Translations under genes and position numbers: made by a program | The notes under the pieces: model-generated | The model's database searches: none | What the model saw: only the letters and a program-made list of their open reading frames with translations | Told to the model about the DNA's origin: nothing | Source of the DNA: Liolophura sinensis | Taxonomy: Eukaryota; Mollusca; Polyplacophora; Chitonida; Chitonidae | Length of the DNA stretch: 60,000 nucleotides | Reading direction: 5' to 3' | Assembly (NCBI RefSeq): GCF_032854445.1 | Contig: NC_088300.1 | Location: 76,873,966-76,933,965 of the forward strand | Part shown: positions 43,132-57,200 of the stretch, one piece after another | How the letters are laid out: the number at the start of each line of letters is the position of its first letter | How positions within the stretch are numbered: the first letter of the stretch is position 1

Positions 43132-43984
43132 TCTGTTTCTCCACTCAAATTATTGTCTGCATTATTTGTGTACACTGCACTCTTGTCCTTCTTACTCACA
43201 TGTGCTCTGAAGGCCCCCATTTCGTGGTCGAATAAATGCAGTTTAAATACAACGGTGAACTACAAAGTTTGGGTTGCGTTTGTGTAACCTGAAAACATGG
43301 GCAACACAATTATTGTACGCTACTGTACAATGATAGCACATGAAGCAGCCAAACATGGTGAGGAAACCAAATTGACCAGAAATTTAAACACAAAAACACT
43401 ATTTGGAATGTGAGTCTTAACGTGCCAATGCATAACTCAGAGCCTGAGCAAAACAAAACGAAAGTAACAAAGAAGCCACAGAGGGGATGACTTTCATATA
43501 GTGTAACTAAATTAGCAAAAACGGGGCCACTTGCCTATCGCACATTTACGTCACAGACCAACTAGTATGCACTTATCAGGTTTACATGAGCACAGCAAGT
43601 GAAAGTGAACGCTTTTGAAAGAATAAATGACAAATACTGACCAAAAATAAAACCTCCACTTTCCACTTCCAGCAGATGGCTGCACACTCCCGGCACATGC
43701 GCATCAGTGGAAAAAGTAAAACCGCGCGAAACATAAACACATCATTTAGACATGTAAGCGTGCAAATGAGCTGGATAAGATTATCTCCCTTTTAAAATGT
43801 AAACACATTGTTTACATCTTAATCTAAGCAAGGCGTTTATGAGAGATAATAGTACACTGCATATAGACCCACTTCTTTTCTTTTATTATTGTTTTATTGT
43901 TTTTATTATTGTTTTTACAATGCCAGACCCAACAATATACTGACCTCTGCTATACGTTAAATTTTCTCTATTACGGATGGAGGC
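43132..43984. other. Intergenic DNA, nothing recognised
   Basis: No coding or repeat feature seen other than TTTTATTATTG reiterations at 43870-43920. Confidence 0.5.
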
Positions 43985-44235
43985 CTCCAGGGCTCAGTTG
44001 GTTGGCACCCTAGCGCAGCTTAATGACGCAGGAGCCTCTCACCAATGCGGTCGCTGTGAGTTCAAGTCCAGCTCCTGTTGGCTTCTTCTCCGGCCGTACG
44101 TGGGAAGGTCTGCCAGCAACCTACGGATGATTGCGGATTTCCCCCGGGTTCTGCCGGGTTTCCTCCCACCATAATGCTGGCTGCGGTCATATAAGTGAAA
44201 TATCCTTGAGTAAAACACCAATAAATAAATAAATC
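43985..44235 (+). mobile_element. Full-length tRNA-derived SINE, plus orientation
   Basis: The tRNA-like head has an A-box-like GGCTCAGTTGGTTGGC at about 43993 and a B-box-like GAGTTCAAGTCC at 44058. The body follows with CCGTACGTGGGAAGGTCTGC, GGGTTTCCTCCCACCATAAT and TATAAGTGAAATATCCTTGA, and it ends AAAACACCAATAAATAAATA. It is the reference copy for the other fragments in the window. Pol III transcribed in principle; encodes no protein and depends on a LINE. Confidence 0.9.
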
Positions 44236-44432
44236 ATTATGGATGGTTTATGTCATAATTTGAAAATTGTTTCAAAACTTCTATTAAGTCGGATGCCTTT
44301 ATTTCGAGAGAGTATTCATTAACTTTTCAAAATGATACAAATGTATTAAGATTATGAGATGTCCTTCAATGAGGCCATCATAGGCTACATAGGTCTAAGT
44401 GTTCTCAATAAAGAACATAGCTGGATGTTTAA

Positions 44433-44525
44433 AAATTTATTTATTTACTTATTTATTTAGTTATTGTTTTATTTATTTCATTGGCCTTTAATACGTCGTA
44501 TACCAGAATATTTCATCCACCCACC
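44433..44525 (-). mobile_element. Degenerate SINE fragment
   Basis: TTTATTTATTTAG... then CATTGGCCTTTAATACGTCG TATACCAGAATATTTCATCC, a decayed version of the SINE 3' end in reverse. Confidence 0.6.
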
Positions 44526-44529
44526 TTCC

Positions 44530-45144
44530 CTGGCTTTGAATTAAATGTATAACAATCATAATCACATGGCATTACTCATTTTTAAAAGTTTCAAAAATGT
44601 CATATTATATACGTGTCATTCCTCGTAATTAGGCATGTTTATAATTTTACCAACCCTTTACCTAACCACATTAAATACTATCTAAACACAACAATAAACT
44701 CTGCATTTAGAAAGCATATGCATTCACGTTTTGATAAACAGCTGAAGCGACGCCTGGTTTTATTGGCCTACTGCTAACTCGGTCAGTCAAGGGAAGGCTG
44801 TTCGAGTTGGCCGGGGGTCAAAAGTTAGCTTGGAACATGCTGGTTTCCGAGTCTTAGCCACGCGCTCTATTAAAAGGCTAGCAAGCGTGTAACGCGGCAG
44901 CCTTCACCGTTTGACTACGGAAATTTCCTGAATGGATCTTGCATCATGCTGCACATAACCTTCGGCTAAGTTTGTTTGCCTGGTGGAAGGCTAATACTTG
45001 CCGAAGCGGAGCCCTGGCTGTTCAGTGATCGGTAACACTACCCACATCTACGTGTACTACACTCACAGTAGAGCCTCCGCGTTGTTGTAGTTGACTCACA
45101 TATACGGCCATAAAGTAGGCCTACTTATACCCTACTATACGAAA
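44530..45144. other. Region 5' of the transporter gene; presumed promoter/5' UTR
   Basis: Less AT-rich from about 44740 onward, as expected near a promoter. No TATA box can be assigned with confidence. Confidence 0.35.
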
Positions 45145-45214
45145 ATGGAGGTTAACTCGAAGGAGACCGAGGCGATGACTGGCTCCGAACAGGAGAAAAT
45201 AGACCCGAAGGACG
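45145..45214 (+). CDS. Transporter exon 1: cytosolic N-terminus
   Basis: ATG at 45145 (context GAAAATGG) opens MEVNSKETEAMTGSEQEKID followed by PKD and a donor GACG|GTAAGT at 45215. It ends in phase 1, exactly what exon 2 needs to make V-P-W-W. The acidic hydrophilic N-terminus is normal for SLC17 proteins. It is not long enough to be certain without transcripts, but the phase match supports it. Confidence 0.75.
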
Positions 45215-48200
45215 GTAAGTGAATGTTGTCTAACACTTGATGTTAACAGTTTTGCCATTACAGGCACAGCTATACAGCTTCGACAATATACAGCTACGGT
45301 GCCTATATGTTCAGCATGACTGCCATGTACGGAGTCTTATCACAGTACAAACAACGTAGTAAATGCGCTGCGCCTGACTGCTAAATGTTAACACATGACT
45401 GGGTGGATAGTACATTTTAAGATGAAGATCATGCTGCAGGGTGTCGGCGTGAACTATGTTGATGTTAGACAAAGCAACAACGTTTTGTTGGTGTGCCAGA
45501 ATGCTGTGTACACAGGCTATAGTGGCCCACGTGGTCTGCTCCGACGTAGGCCTACAGCTGCCAGCCGAAGGCTTTACGCGAGCGCATAAATTTCCCTATC
45601 ATACACTAGTACAAGGCAGCGGGAATCAAACGACGAGGTGAAAGATAACATGGGAGGCATAGGGCAATGAACAACACAGTTCTAAATGAAATGAAGAAAG
45701 AAATATAGGAGGTTGTATCAGATACTGCATTCTCGGCAATTTCGTACAAGCTACAGCCTATTTGTGAGCATTAAAGCGATTAAAATTATATATCTTTGGA
45801 CAGAATCCAATGGTAATGTGTATGTATGTCACTAATAAAGGGAGTTGTACCGTATTTAATGAATACATACTGCGTAGCATTTGGTGGTGCATGTAAGCTG
45901 TATAACAAACTGTCAATAGGCCTAGGTGTATATGATAATCCGACTATGCTCCCTGATGACAGAAATCTGTCACATGAACAATTACCGGTTGTTGCTGTGT
46001 ATGTGACTCTTCAAAAATGCATTGCGAGCCACATAGAACCCTAAAGAACGCTACAGCCCTATATATGTATGGCTTGCATTCTGAAGATCAGTTACATTAA
46101 CGACAACTATTTAATCAAAGGGTATATAGGGGCGGAAATTACAGCAGTGAACTGGTGCGTGACGTGCACAATATATAAGACAAACGAGTGGAAACTTATA
46201 TTCAAAGGTCAAGAACCCGAAATTGTGACAGTGAATTACTGTCAATTAGAATTATACAAAAAGTAGGCTGATAGACTAGCTATTGGTCGATTGCAGTTCA
46301 TGTGTATAGTGAGGTTGACTTAAACATATGTGTTCTTATCAGGTTGTGAAGGCCTCGAGCGTTTTAAAGCAGGATCAACAGCTGTGCTATTGATCAGATG
46401 CTCATATTACATATAGATGGCATTGTCTTCAGTCCTATCAATACACGTCCAGGTACAGAGAATGTGAACCTCTACTAATGAAGGTACAGCATGATATTTA
46501 TAGAATGAAACACATATGTACACTGTAAAAAAAAACTTTTTCGATAAACGTTTACTTAACTGGTGCCACACAGCTGCATCCAAATAAGTAAAACTTTAAG
46601 TAAGCATTTACCAATGTAATTAATATCCGAAGATGTTTACATAAGTATTATGGGTGTCACTTGCTGTTACACTGAATAAGTCATCCACTAACAAGATAAG
46701 TTTTCCTGTAAAATAACTAATTAAGTAATGCTTTATCACATAGAATGATTTACATAGGTAAACGTTTATGTATTTGGATGCAGCTGTGTGGGCCAGTTAA
46801 TTAATCCTCTGCACGCTAATTAAGTACATTTTGGATTTTTATGCAGTGTTTAGCGTGCATGCGTAATGGTGTGGTAGGCGGAAATACACTGATCTTCAGC
46901 AAACTGCATTGTCAGACCTCTCCTGGCAATGAAGCCAAATAACAATCTGGATTTGAAACCTGTATATGAGGCTCCAGCAATCATTTAACTCCTACACTTG
47001 GGCGTATATAACATAGAAACATTGAGGAAAAAAAGCAATTAGGCAAAGTAGATCCAAATACAACAAAATGAAATCTTTATTCAATAACTAGAAAGCATGC
47101 AGAACCTTAGTACTGTTAACATTGGCTACAGCATTGACAGTCATGTGGAGAGAGAATTTGATTTAAACAACACGTGTGGTTGTTGAGGAGTACAGCATTC
47201 AGTCATGTTTTCCCTTTTCAAGGGGGAAGACAGTTTAACAGAGACGCTGCTCTGGTGGGAATTTTTTACAGTATAGGTTACAGTATACTGCAAACATTAC
47301 AAACGTGACATGCATCATGTCCTGGACTTCCGGAGGGTTTTCATTTCTCCCACAATACAGATTTGTGCTGTAGAAAATGGATCTCCTCTCACGATCATCT
47401 GATATGCCTTTCACGTGGGGTGCCTCTTCCACATTTGGTAGGAGACTGTCATCCTAGTTAGCAGATAGAAATATACGTAATATTAAAGCAGACTTTAAAA
47501 ATAAGTACTTCATCGAAATAAAAGGCAACAGGAAGGTTAACACACATATTTATTGAGTTTCAGTGAAAAATGAATGAATGAATGCTTAGGGATTAACGTC
47601 GTACTTAAGAATTTATCAGTCAATTGAGGACTCATTAGATGTGCGTACATATACTGTGTCTGCTTGCGTCAGGGCGAGTTCATGCCGTCAAAAGTGAAGT
47701 ATTATGCCGTAGACATAAGAAATGACACCCCACTCACTCACATTATACTAAGTGACACCTGGCCAACCAGTTCTGTTTCCTTGCTCTAATCTCTCTGTGC
47801 AGAGCGCCAATAGAGGGAGTAACAAGTACCATTTTTGAAGTCTTTGGTATGACCCGACCAGGGTTTGATCCCGAGACTCCCGACTTCGAGGTTTAACCAT
47901 TGGGCCACTGAAGCGGCCCTCAAGGAAAAGAATGCTTCTAAATGTTTTAGCTTCATTTGTATGAATACTGTCATGTCCATGCACGGCCAGATTTGCTGAC
48001 ATATGGTGCTGTGTGTGACGAACAGATAAGTACATTATGTTGATGGCAGGCAAGTGGCCTACAACAAAGATTAGGCTGCACCAAAGCTGCTTGACGTCAA
48101 TCACAATTTTTTATTAAACATGTTCCCAAAATACACACAACTCCATGTACCTGATTGCAATTAAAAATAAAAATGCTTAATTAAATATTAAGCGTGAGGT

Positions 48201-51200
48201 ATGTTGTGCTGGACAAAACAAAACCATGCTTCTAAACTGTAGCTGCAATTGCCAGATATATACCACTTGGACAATGAAAAATCAGCTCGTGTTAGACACT
48301 GAATTTGCACCTGTGATCTCGTTTTTAAGCGTGTATGGCAACAGCAGAACTGCAGCAGTCATGTTTAACGTCTCACCATCCTTCGTACTTGTCAAGTACC
48401 TGGAATAAAAATAGGGGATTAGTTGTTGCGCAGCACATGTTATGGCCCACATAATGTTAGACCACGGTAGAACATGAAATTATACACCCTTAGTTGTTGT
48501 TGTGGTAAGCGATCTGACTGATCAAGCTATTATTGATCTTAACCATGCTTGCCTACATGTAGCTGAGTTTTATTTGATTAATGTTTAACGACCTACTCGA
48601 GAATGTTCACTTATACCATGGTACTGGTGGTCAGTTTTATGAGTGACGAAAACCTGACACCGATCTTTAACATGTTACTCATACTGAAGAACCCGTCCCC
48701 CAGCCCCCTCACAGATATCCATATCATGTTGGTAAAAGACAACAATGTGATGTTCAGCGAACTACAGGCTGTGCATAGCGATTCACAAGCACTGCCTACC
48801 ACTGAACTGATGTTGCCAAGAACATCGAGAGCAAGGGAATCGACACAAAATGAATTCCATTTCAAAGTATTACTGTTAGGGTATAGTATAGTATACTCTG
48901 TTTGTAGTACATATAAAAAAAATAATATTACATTTACTTTTAATAATTGATATTTAACGCTCATAATAATTCAAATCTTAGTCTATATTGAAGTGAACAT
49001 GTACTAAAGAAACCAATATTTACCGAGCTAAGTATACTTTATGGCGGAAAATCTTCAGCGAGTAACGGAATTGTATATTATAAACACGTTGATGTTCCTA
49101 CTTGTATGGCGTAATTAGTTGGAAAATTATGAGTGGGTCAACCGCGCACAAAAATGTGCAGTTCATTAAGTCATAAGATAAAACATGGCTAACAATTATA
49201 CATAGGGCCTACACAAGTCATGTACACATCAAAGTGGGGTGCAAATATCGGCGCTCACGGTTGATATTACATGTACATGTATATCCAATGCTATTCTTCA
49301 GTATTAATGGCTTCAAGAAGAGAACAAACGCAAAAGTGGACAAAGTGCCCCGTCACACATCCTCCCCCCCAAAAAAATGAAAAGAAAAGAAAAAAAATAC
49401 TCATATACATAGCCATCATAGGTGCAGTTTTCCGACGTTAAAACAACATGCTTTCTATCTGAGGCCTGCTAAACTGTCCAACTTCATATTGACTTCAGTA
49501 TTTAGATTTGTTGAGTTTTAATGGGAACCGTGTATATCAGAACACCAAGATTTTATTAATTAATTATCTGTTATAATTGGCTATATATTTGTCTGTATTA
49601 GGGCCTGTGCATTCTTTTATGTACTCACGTTCTTAATTGGTAATGCTTAAGTAACCATTACCTCAAAACAGTAAACATTGCCTTACAACACTAAAATATG
49701 CTTACATATATATTACACATATATAATGACTGGATAGTTGTTTACTTGCCTGTCCAAATTATATACGCTTATGAGATAATTAAGTAACATCATATTACAT
49801 GACTATGTAATTATATATGTACCCCAGCTATTGTTTGCATTATTGTAGTAATGTTTTGGAATTTGTAAATTTAATATAACTGAAGGATCTGGTAGTGGTG
49901 CAATTCTGTTTGACCAGGCGCTGCACCTCATTTTCAGATTTGACCGTGAAGTCGGCTTATCCAGACCTTGGGCTTAAATCTGATGTGCTAAAGTTTCTAT
50001 AACAACGTAACAGTCTAGTGTCGCTTTCACCTGAATTACAGTCACCATGTGGCTACAACAGCTCATAGTACATTTGCTAGGGGAGTACCATTCTTAATTT
50101 TCTGAAGATTTTTTATTGTATTGATTTCTTTGAATGGTGTGCATATGCCGTATACACGAGAGTAGACCTATATTTCACCGCCCGTTAGATTAACAGATTG
50201 TGAATTTCCGCATGACAAAGCGTGGAAGTTTCTCAAAAAGCTCAGGCAATTACCGTGGCAGGTTGTCACGGCGTTGGTGACAAAAAATTAAATATTAAGT
50301 ACATCTCCACAGACTTAAATTTGCAGTCACTTACGTTCCTTATCGTTTGGCCTGCGGAAAAGAACAACGTCGATCGGTGATTTCCTAGGTTGTGTGAGCC
50401 CTAGATTCCTCGGTGATGCTCAAAGCCATGCTGGACAAGGACAGGTAACTGCACCAGGTTTTTAAATGGAACGCTCTGTTGTTACAGCGTCATAAACAAG
50501 ACGCTTACATTCAGGCTGTGTAACACCTTGTTACAGCGTCACGAAACAACCCACTCTCAGGTTGTGTATTCATGTGTTACAGCATCATGAAACAACCCAC
50601 TCTCAGGTTGTGTTCTCCTCTGTTACAGCGTCACGAAACAACCCACTCCCAGGTTGTGTACTCATCTGTTACAGCATCAAGAAACAACCCACTCTCAGGT
50701 TGTGTTCTCCTCTGTTACAGCGTCACGAAACAGCCCACTCTCGAGTTGTGTTCTCCTCTGTTACAGCGTCACGAAACAACCCACTCCCAGGTTGTGTATT
50801 CATCTGTTATAGCATCAAGAAACAACCCACTCTCAGGTTGTGTGCTGATCTGTCACAGCATCACGAAACAACCAAATTTTCGGTTGTGTGCTGATCTGTC
50901 ACAGCACCACGAAACAACCAACTCTCAGGTTGTGTGCTGATCTGTCACAGCACCACGAAACAACCAACTCTCAGGTTGTGTACTCACCTGTTGCAGAGTC
51001 ATGAAACAAGTCACTGACAGGTCAACCTAGTGTTCAGTATTTCACATTTTTCATTAGTGTTGTTTGCTTGCACATGCAGTATCTATAAAATGGAGATAAT
51101 ATAACTAATATAATATCCGTTATATTAGTCCCAGTTATTAATGACAGTTTGCTTGGCCGCATTCTAGGACACGGTGTTCAGCAAACAACACGGAGTGAGG

Positions 51201-54200
51201 TAATATATTACCGCAATATGGAGAAATAGACACAGTGTGCAGCTACACAATAAAGCGATGTCCCAAAGCATCCGTATGGACGACACCTTTAATCTGCCTG
51301 ACTTTTAGATTGTAAGTACGTATAACAACAAAGAAGACCCTCAGAATGTGGAAAATAAAAAATGCTCCTTCTTAATATTTCTTAAATATCCTCATAAATA
51401 CGAACATCTGAGCTTTGATATTCTGGAAATGTCTTATGCATGTGCCATGTAATAACGACTTATTATGCAGTATAGAGAGTAAAACCAGAGCAGGGGCGAC
51501 ATTGGTCACAAATAACCCTTGAAGAATGCATGACATCCTTGAAAGTAGTGGCGAAAGTGTAACTTAGAAGTGGGGCTGATCGAGCAAGTATTCAAAATTT
51601 GGTAGCTGGCACGTCATCTTTTATACGGAAATTATGTATTAGTCTAAGGAGGTGTAGCTTACAGTGGTGTAGTCTGCAGTATTGTCTACGATTCATCCCT
51701 GAATTGTCAGATAATGCCCACAGTCATAAACAGCATCACTGATAAGATTTACATTAGCTGTCATTGAACTGTGCATATCACGATCGTAGTACACCAGAAC
51801 GAATGTGTTCTGTGACGTGGCTGGACTTTGGCCATTATGCTGTTTTCCTGTACAGTGTTTCCTATGATATCAGAGATGTACGTAGGAAACAGCAACGTAT
51901 ATATTTTTCCAAAGCGATATACCTTTATCAGAGCCCAAGGGAGCATTACATATGTGCGCAGTATGATGCGACAACGTTGACGCTTTCACCTGGGCGATGC
52001 GGTGGTTTTGTACTAGTATATGTACATACCTTAAACACTGTGTAGCTCACGGTAACATCCATTTCTCTTCGACTTTATCCGTTGACCGCGCAAAGCGTGT
52101 TGGCGTGAGATAAATTACCTTAATCAACATATGTACGTATCACACTGTTTATAGCGGAGCATTTTAGGAGAGATGCTTGTGATATAAGAGCCATGTAGGA
52201 CGTGAAACATATGTGAGATCAGACCGTGATGTAAGTTTGCAAGCTCACTGCTGGGCGTCTTCACCCTCCTAAGTTCACAGCGTTTCTCGTGCCTATGCCG
52301 TTGCTTTTCAGTAAATTATATTTGTTTTATACCTGGAATGTATATATCCGCACTGTTACTGACTAACCAATTGTGTCACTTAAACTCCCGATCCAGGTTC
52401 TTATATGTATACAGTAGCCTGTGTTATATGTAAACAGCAGCCTGCGTTATATGTATACTGTAGCCTGTGTTATATGTATACAGTAGCCTGTGTTATATGT
52501 ATACAGTAGCCTGTGTTATTTATATACAATAGCCTGTGTTATATGTATACAATAGCCTATGTTACGGGTATACAATAGCCTATATTATATGTATACAGTA
52601 GCCTATGTTACATCTATACAATAGCTTGTGTTACATGTACACAGTAGCCTGTGTTACATTTATACAGTAGCCTGTATTACAGTATACAATAACCTATGTT
52701 ATATGTAATTTAGCATGTGTTATATGTATTCAGTAGCCTGTGTTATACATGCATGTCTAGTTGAATAGTTCTACATTAACCACGTGGTTGCATCAGGTCA
52801 TTACTCCCTCAAGACTAATTACCTGTAACCTGAAGTACCTGTGAACTTCCCATACTGGATTAATGCTCTGGATTAATATTTCAACATTACTTACAATGGG
52901 TCACCTCAACAGCTTGCATATCTGATCACAGCTCTCACAGTACGTGACTTCCGCTGACCCCGCGGGATTGATAAGGTCCCCTTACCTCTGACCGATTGTT
53001 CGGGGGTCAACGAGGGGAGTGTAAAGGCCAGTGTTTATCAACCACCGAAGTCAGTCTCTGATTTCTAATACAGGCGATTACAGGTAGCGAAATCTTATGG
53101 TACAGATTAAACAACACGGGTGTACATTGTTCCTTCAGTATTTGTTTTTAGGATTAACTCTGCAAATAAAGTTACATTCGAAGATCAATTTCTGTCCCGT
53201 TATTACTTCTAAGTCACAACAGGTTTGAAGGGGCCCCGAAATTGTTTTTCTTTAGACATTATACTGGTATATTCTGGCTTAATATTAAAATGAACCCAAC
53301 ATACAGGAGCAGTTCTCTGACTCATGGAAACTATACATGTACATAAAGGAGTATATATCAATAGAGCACACTATATTACATGAACACCATTGTATTGCAA
53401 ATGTATGAAGTATGGAGAACGTGTCAAGAACGCGTGCAACAAATGGTTAATAAATCCAATGTCTTGAAGTACACCTATTCTTGCCCCAACTGGATTCGAT
53501 TCTGATTTGATTTATTTATTTCATTGGTGTTTTACGCCTTACTCAAGGATATTTCACTTATACGACGGCGATCGGCATTATGGTGGGAGGAAACCGGGTA
53601 GAGCCGACGACCATCCGCAGATTGCTGAGAGACCTTCCCAGCCGTACGGCCGGAGAGGAAGCGAGCATGAGCCGGACTTGAATTCACAGCGATCGGATTG
53701 GTGGGTTCTGATTTAAAGAGTGACTTGTTCTGGGATTGTATAGGCTCATGTGTTAGATCTGGATTCTCAGTCTGAAGTGCGGCTTGTTTTTGGGATTATA
53801 TAGGCTCTTGTGTTAGATCTGGATTCGCAGTGTGAAGTGTGGCTAGTTTTGGGATTGTATTGGCCCTTGTGTTAAATCTGGCTTCGCAGTGTGAAGTGCG
53901 GCTTGATTTTATATTGTACAGGCTCTGGTGTTAAATCTGGATTCGCAATGTGAAGTGCGGCTTGTTTGGGGATGGTACAGGCTCTTGTGTTAGATCCTGA
54001 TTCGCAGTGTGAAGTGTGGCATGTTTTGGGATTGTACAGGCTCTTGTGTTAAATCTGGACTGGCAGTGTGAAGTGCGGCTTGTTTGGGGATTGTACAGGC
54101 TCTTGTGTTAGATCCTGATTCGCAGTGTGAAGTGTGGCATGTTTTGGGATTGTACAGGCTCTTGTGTTAAATCTGGACTGGCAGTGTGGAGTGCGGCTTG

Positions 54201-57200
54201 TTTGGGGATTGTGTAGGCTCTTGTGTTAAATCTGCACTGGCAGTGGGAAGTGTCACTGTTTTAGGGTTGTATAGGCTCTTGTGTTAGATGTGGATTGGTA
54301 ATGTGAAGTGTCGCTTGTTTTAGGGTTGTATAAGCTCTTGTGTTAAATCTGGATTGGCAGTGTGAAGTGTCACTGTTTTAGGGTTGTATAGGCTCTTGTG
54401 TTAGATCTGGATTGGCAGTGTGAAGTGTCACTTGTTTTAGGGTTGTATAAGCTCTTGTGTTAGATCTGGATTGGCAGTGTGAAGTGTCACTTGTTTTAGG
54501 GTTGTATAAGCTCTTGTGTTAGATCTGGATTGGCAGTGTCACTTGTTTTAGGGTTGTATAAGCTCTTGTGTTAGATCTGGATTGGCAGTGTGAAATGTCA
54601 CTTGTTTTAGGGGTGTATAAGCTCTTGTGTTAGATGTGGATTGGTAGTGTGAAGTGTCGCTTGTTTTAGGGTTGTATAAGCTCTTGTGTTAAATCTGGAT
54701 TGGCAGTGTGAAGTGTCACTGTTTTAGGGTTGTATAGGCTCTTGTGTTAGATCTGGATTGGCAGTGTGAAGTGTCACTTGTTTTAGGGTTGTATAAGCTC
54801 TTGTGTTAGATCTGGATTGGCAGTGTGAAGTGTCACTTGTTTTAGGGTTGTATAAGCTCTTGTGTTAGATCTGGATTGGCAGTGTCACTTGTTTTAGGGT
54901 TGTATAAGCTCTTGTGTTAGATCTGGATTGGCAGTGTGAAATGTCACTTGTTTTAGGGGTGTATAAGCTCTTGTGTTAGATGTGGATTGGTAGTGTGAAG
55001 TGTCGCTTGATTTAGGGTTGTATAAGCTGTTGTGTTAGATCTGGATTGGCAGTGTGAAGTGTCACTTGTTTTAGGGTTGTATATGCTCTTGTGTTAGATC
55101 TGGATTCGCGGTGTGAAGTGTCAATTGTTTTAGGTTTGTATAAACTCTTGTGTTAGATCTGGATTGGCAGTGTGAAGTGTCACTTGTTTTAGGGTTGTAT
55201 AAGCTTTTCTGTTAGATGTGGATTCGCAGTCTGAAGTGTGACGTGCTTTGGGATTGATAAGGTCCCCTTACCTCTGACCGATTGTTCGGAGGTCAACGAT
55301 GGGTGTGTAAAGGCCAGTGTTTATCAACCACCGAAGTCAGCTTCTGATTTCTAACACAGGCGATTACAGGTCCTTCAGTATTTGTTTTTTTAGGATTATT
55401 TTTTTTGAAGTAGTATACTACATAAAGTAGTATATATCAGTAGTTCCGTCACACTATAACATGAACACCATTGTATTGCAAATGTATGAGGTGTAGAGAA
55501 CGTGTCAAGAACGCGTGTAACGAATGGTTAATAAATCCAATGTCTTAAAGTACACCTATTCTTGTCCGAATTGAATTCGGTTCTGATTTGATTGATTGAT
55601 TGATTTATTTATTTATTTCATTTGTGTTTTACGCCTTACTCAAGAGTATTTCACTTATACGACGGCGATCGGCATTATGGTGGGAGGAAACCGGGTAGAG
55701 CCCACCTTTCCAGCCGTACGACCGGAGAGGAAGCGAGCATGAGCCGGACTTGAACTCACAGCGATCGGATTGGTGGGTTCTGATTTGAAGAGTGGCTTGT
55801 TCTGGGATTGTATAGGCTCATGTGTTAAATCTGGATTCTCAGTCTGAAGTGCGGCTTGTTTTGAGATTGTATAGACCTGCAATATGGATTGTTTTGAATC
55901 TGTAGCTATACGTTTCTTAGGACAGAACTGTGGCCATACAACCATCGGTAAGACTTAAATCCCGTGTATTTCCTTGTCTGATTGTGGTCGAGTTATTAAA
56001 ATGATCATGGGCCAATCGCTAGGACTTCAGTCCCAGCGTCCGAATGGAATTTTCGCTATTTTCTCAATTTCACTGTTCCAGAGCTTTAGCGGCGAGTAAC
56101 GGTTCACAGCGGTCGTTTGGCCTCTTAGTGGGTTCTTCATGAATCAAACAAATGTCCTCCACCCTATGGCTCAAAGGGTTCATCGGTTACAAAGGCCGTT
56201 GCTTCTTTTTTCCGAGAAATAGGTTTCCTTCAACAGTGATGCTTTCCGCAGCACCAGTCAAATAAATAAATAAATGTATTTACTTGTCAGCGTCAAAGCA
56301 CCCGGATCCAGTAATAGTTCTATGTCCGTGTGTCTTCTGAAGCTGATTTCTATCAAGGTGCAAACAAATGTGTTTGGATTGAGAATTGTTCACGGTAGCT
56401 TTACCTTATAGATAGGGAATGCCCTCATGGCTTTGGTTATCATACCATGTTTTAGCTGTTCGTACTGATGTTATTTTGTGAACTGTGTTGACTTTGAGTT
56501 TAGCAAGTCTTATCGAATCGAGATGTTAGCGATTATCAGACTCTATTCCGTTAAATTTCAGTGCCATGGTGGACGTCTAGTCGCTTGGGGCTCGCTGTGA
56601 TCGGTTTTTTTGGATTCATCAATGTGTACGCGTTGCGTGTGAACATGAGCGTGGCGATCGTATGTATGGTCAATGGGACGGCGCTGGAATTGCTGAATCC
56701 AGACAACAAAACTAACGTCACCGATGAGATTGATAGCGGCTGTTTGAGCCGCAAGTCAGGGACAGCCGGGAATTTAAAGGTATGGATCGAGAAAGAAAAG
56801 AGTTCCCTGAGTTGATGCTGATTGTTGCTCATAGGCATTACAGCGTTAAGAATTTGTATCATGATATGTTACAAACTGTATTGAGTATGCTTTGAACAGG
56901 TTAGAATACAATATACTGAGGCCTTGTGCCCTGCAATTCTGATATTGAGTGGTCTACCAGTTTCTCCAATGTATTGCTGTTGACAATCACAATTAATGCA
57001 GTACACAGATACTTTGGGTTCTTCCCTATGGGTTGGCTGTTTCTTTCCATTGGCTTTGAGTAGGGTTTTAAGGGTTAGAGGCGGAGGTAAACGTTGTTTA
57101 TATGTTCAGTTTGTCATGCAGGAGTCTTCTTATCTGGTAGCTTGGGGTGCCTATATACGGAATGGTTATATATATATTGGGGTGGTCGGGTCTCGTTGTT

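Noticed and set aside
43985-44070. Possible tRNA gene
   Set aside because: A and B boxes are present but the sequence does not fold as a complete cloverleaf by eye and is continuous with a SINE body and tail.
45395-46266. Several 60-72 codon open frames in transporter intron 1
   Set aside because: No domain pattern, codon structure or splice signals that join to the transporter frame.
46521-46848. Firm assignment to CACTA/EnSpm
   Set aside because: The ends fit, but no matching 2-3 bp target duplication is visible and no transposase is present.
48603-48964. 115-codon + frame and 117-codon - frame
   Set aside because: Overlapping frames on both strands, no family pattern, and partial overlap with a decayed SINE.
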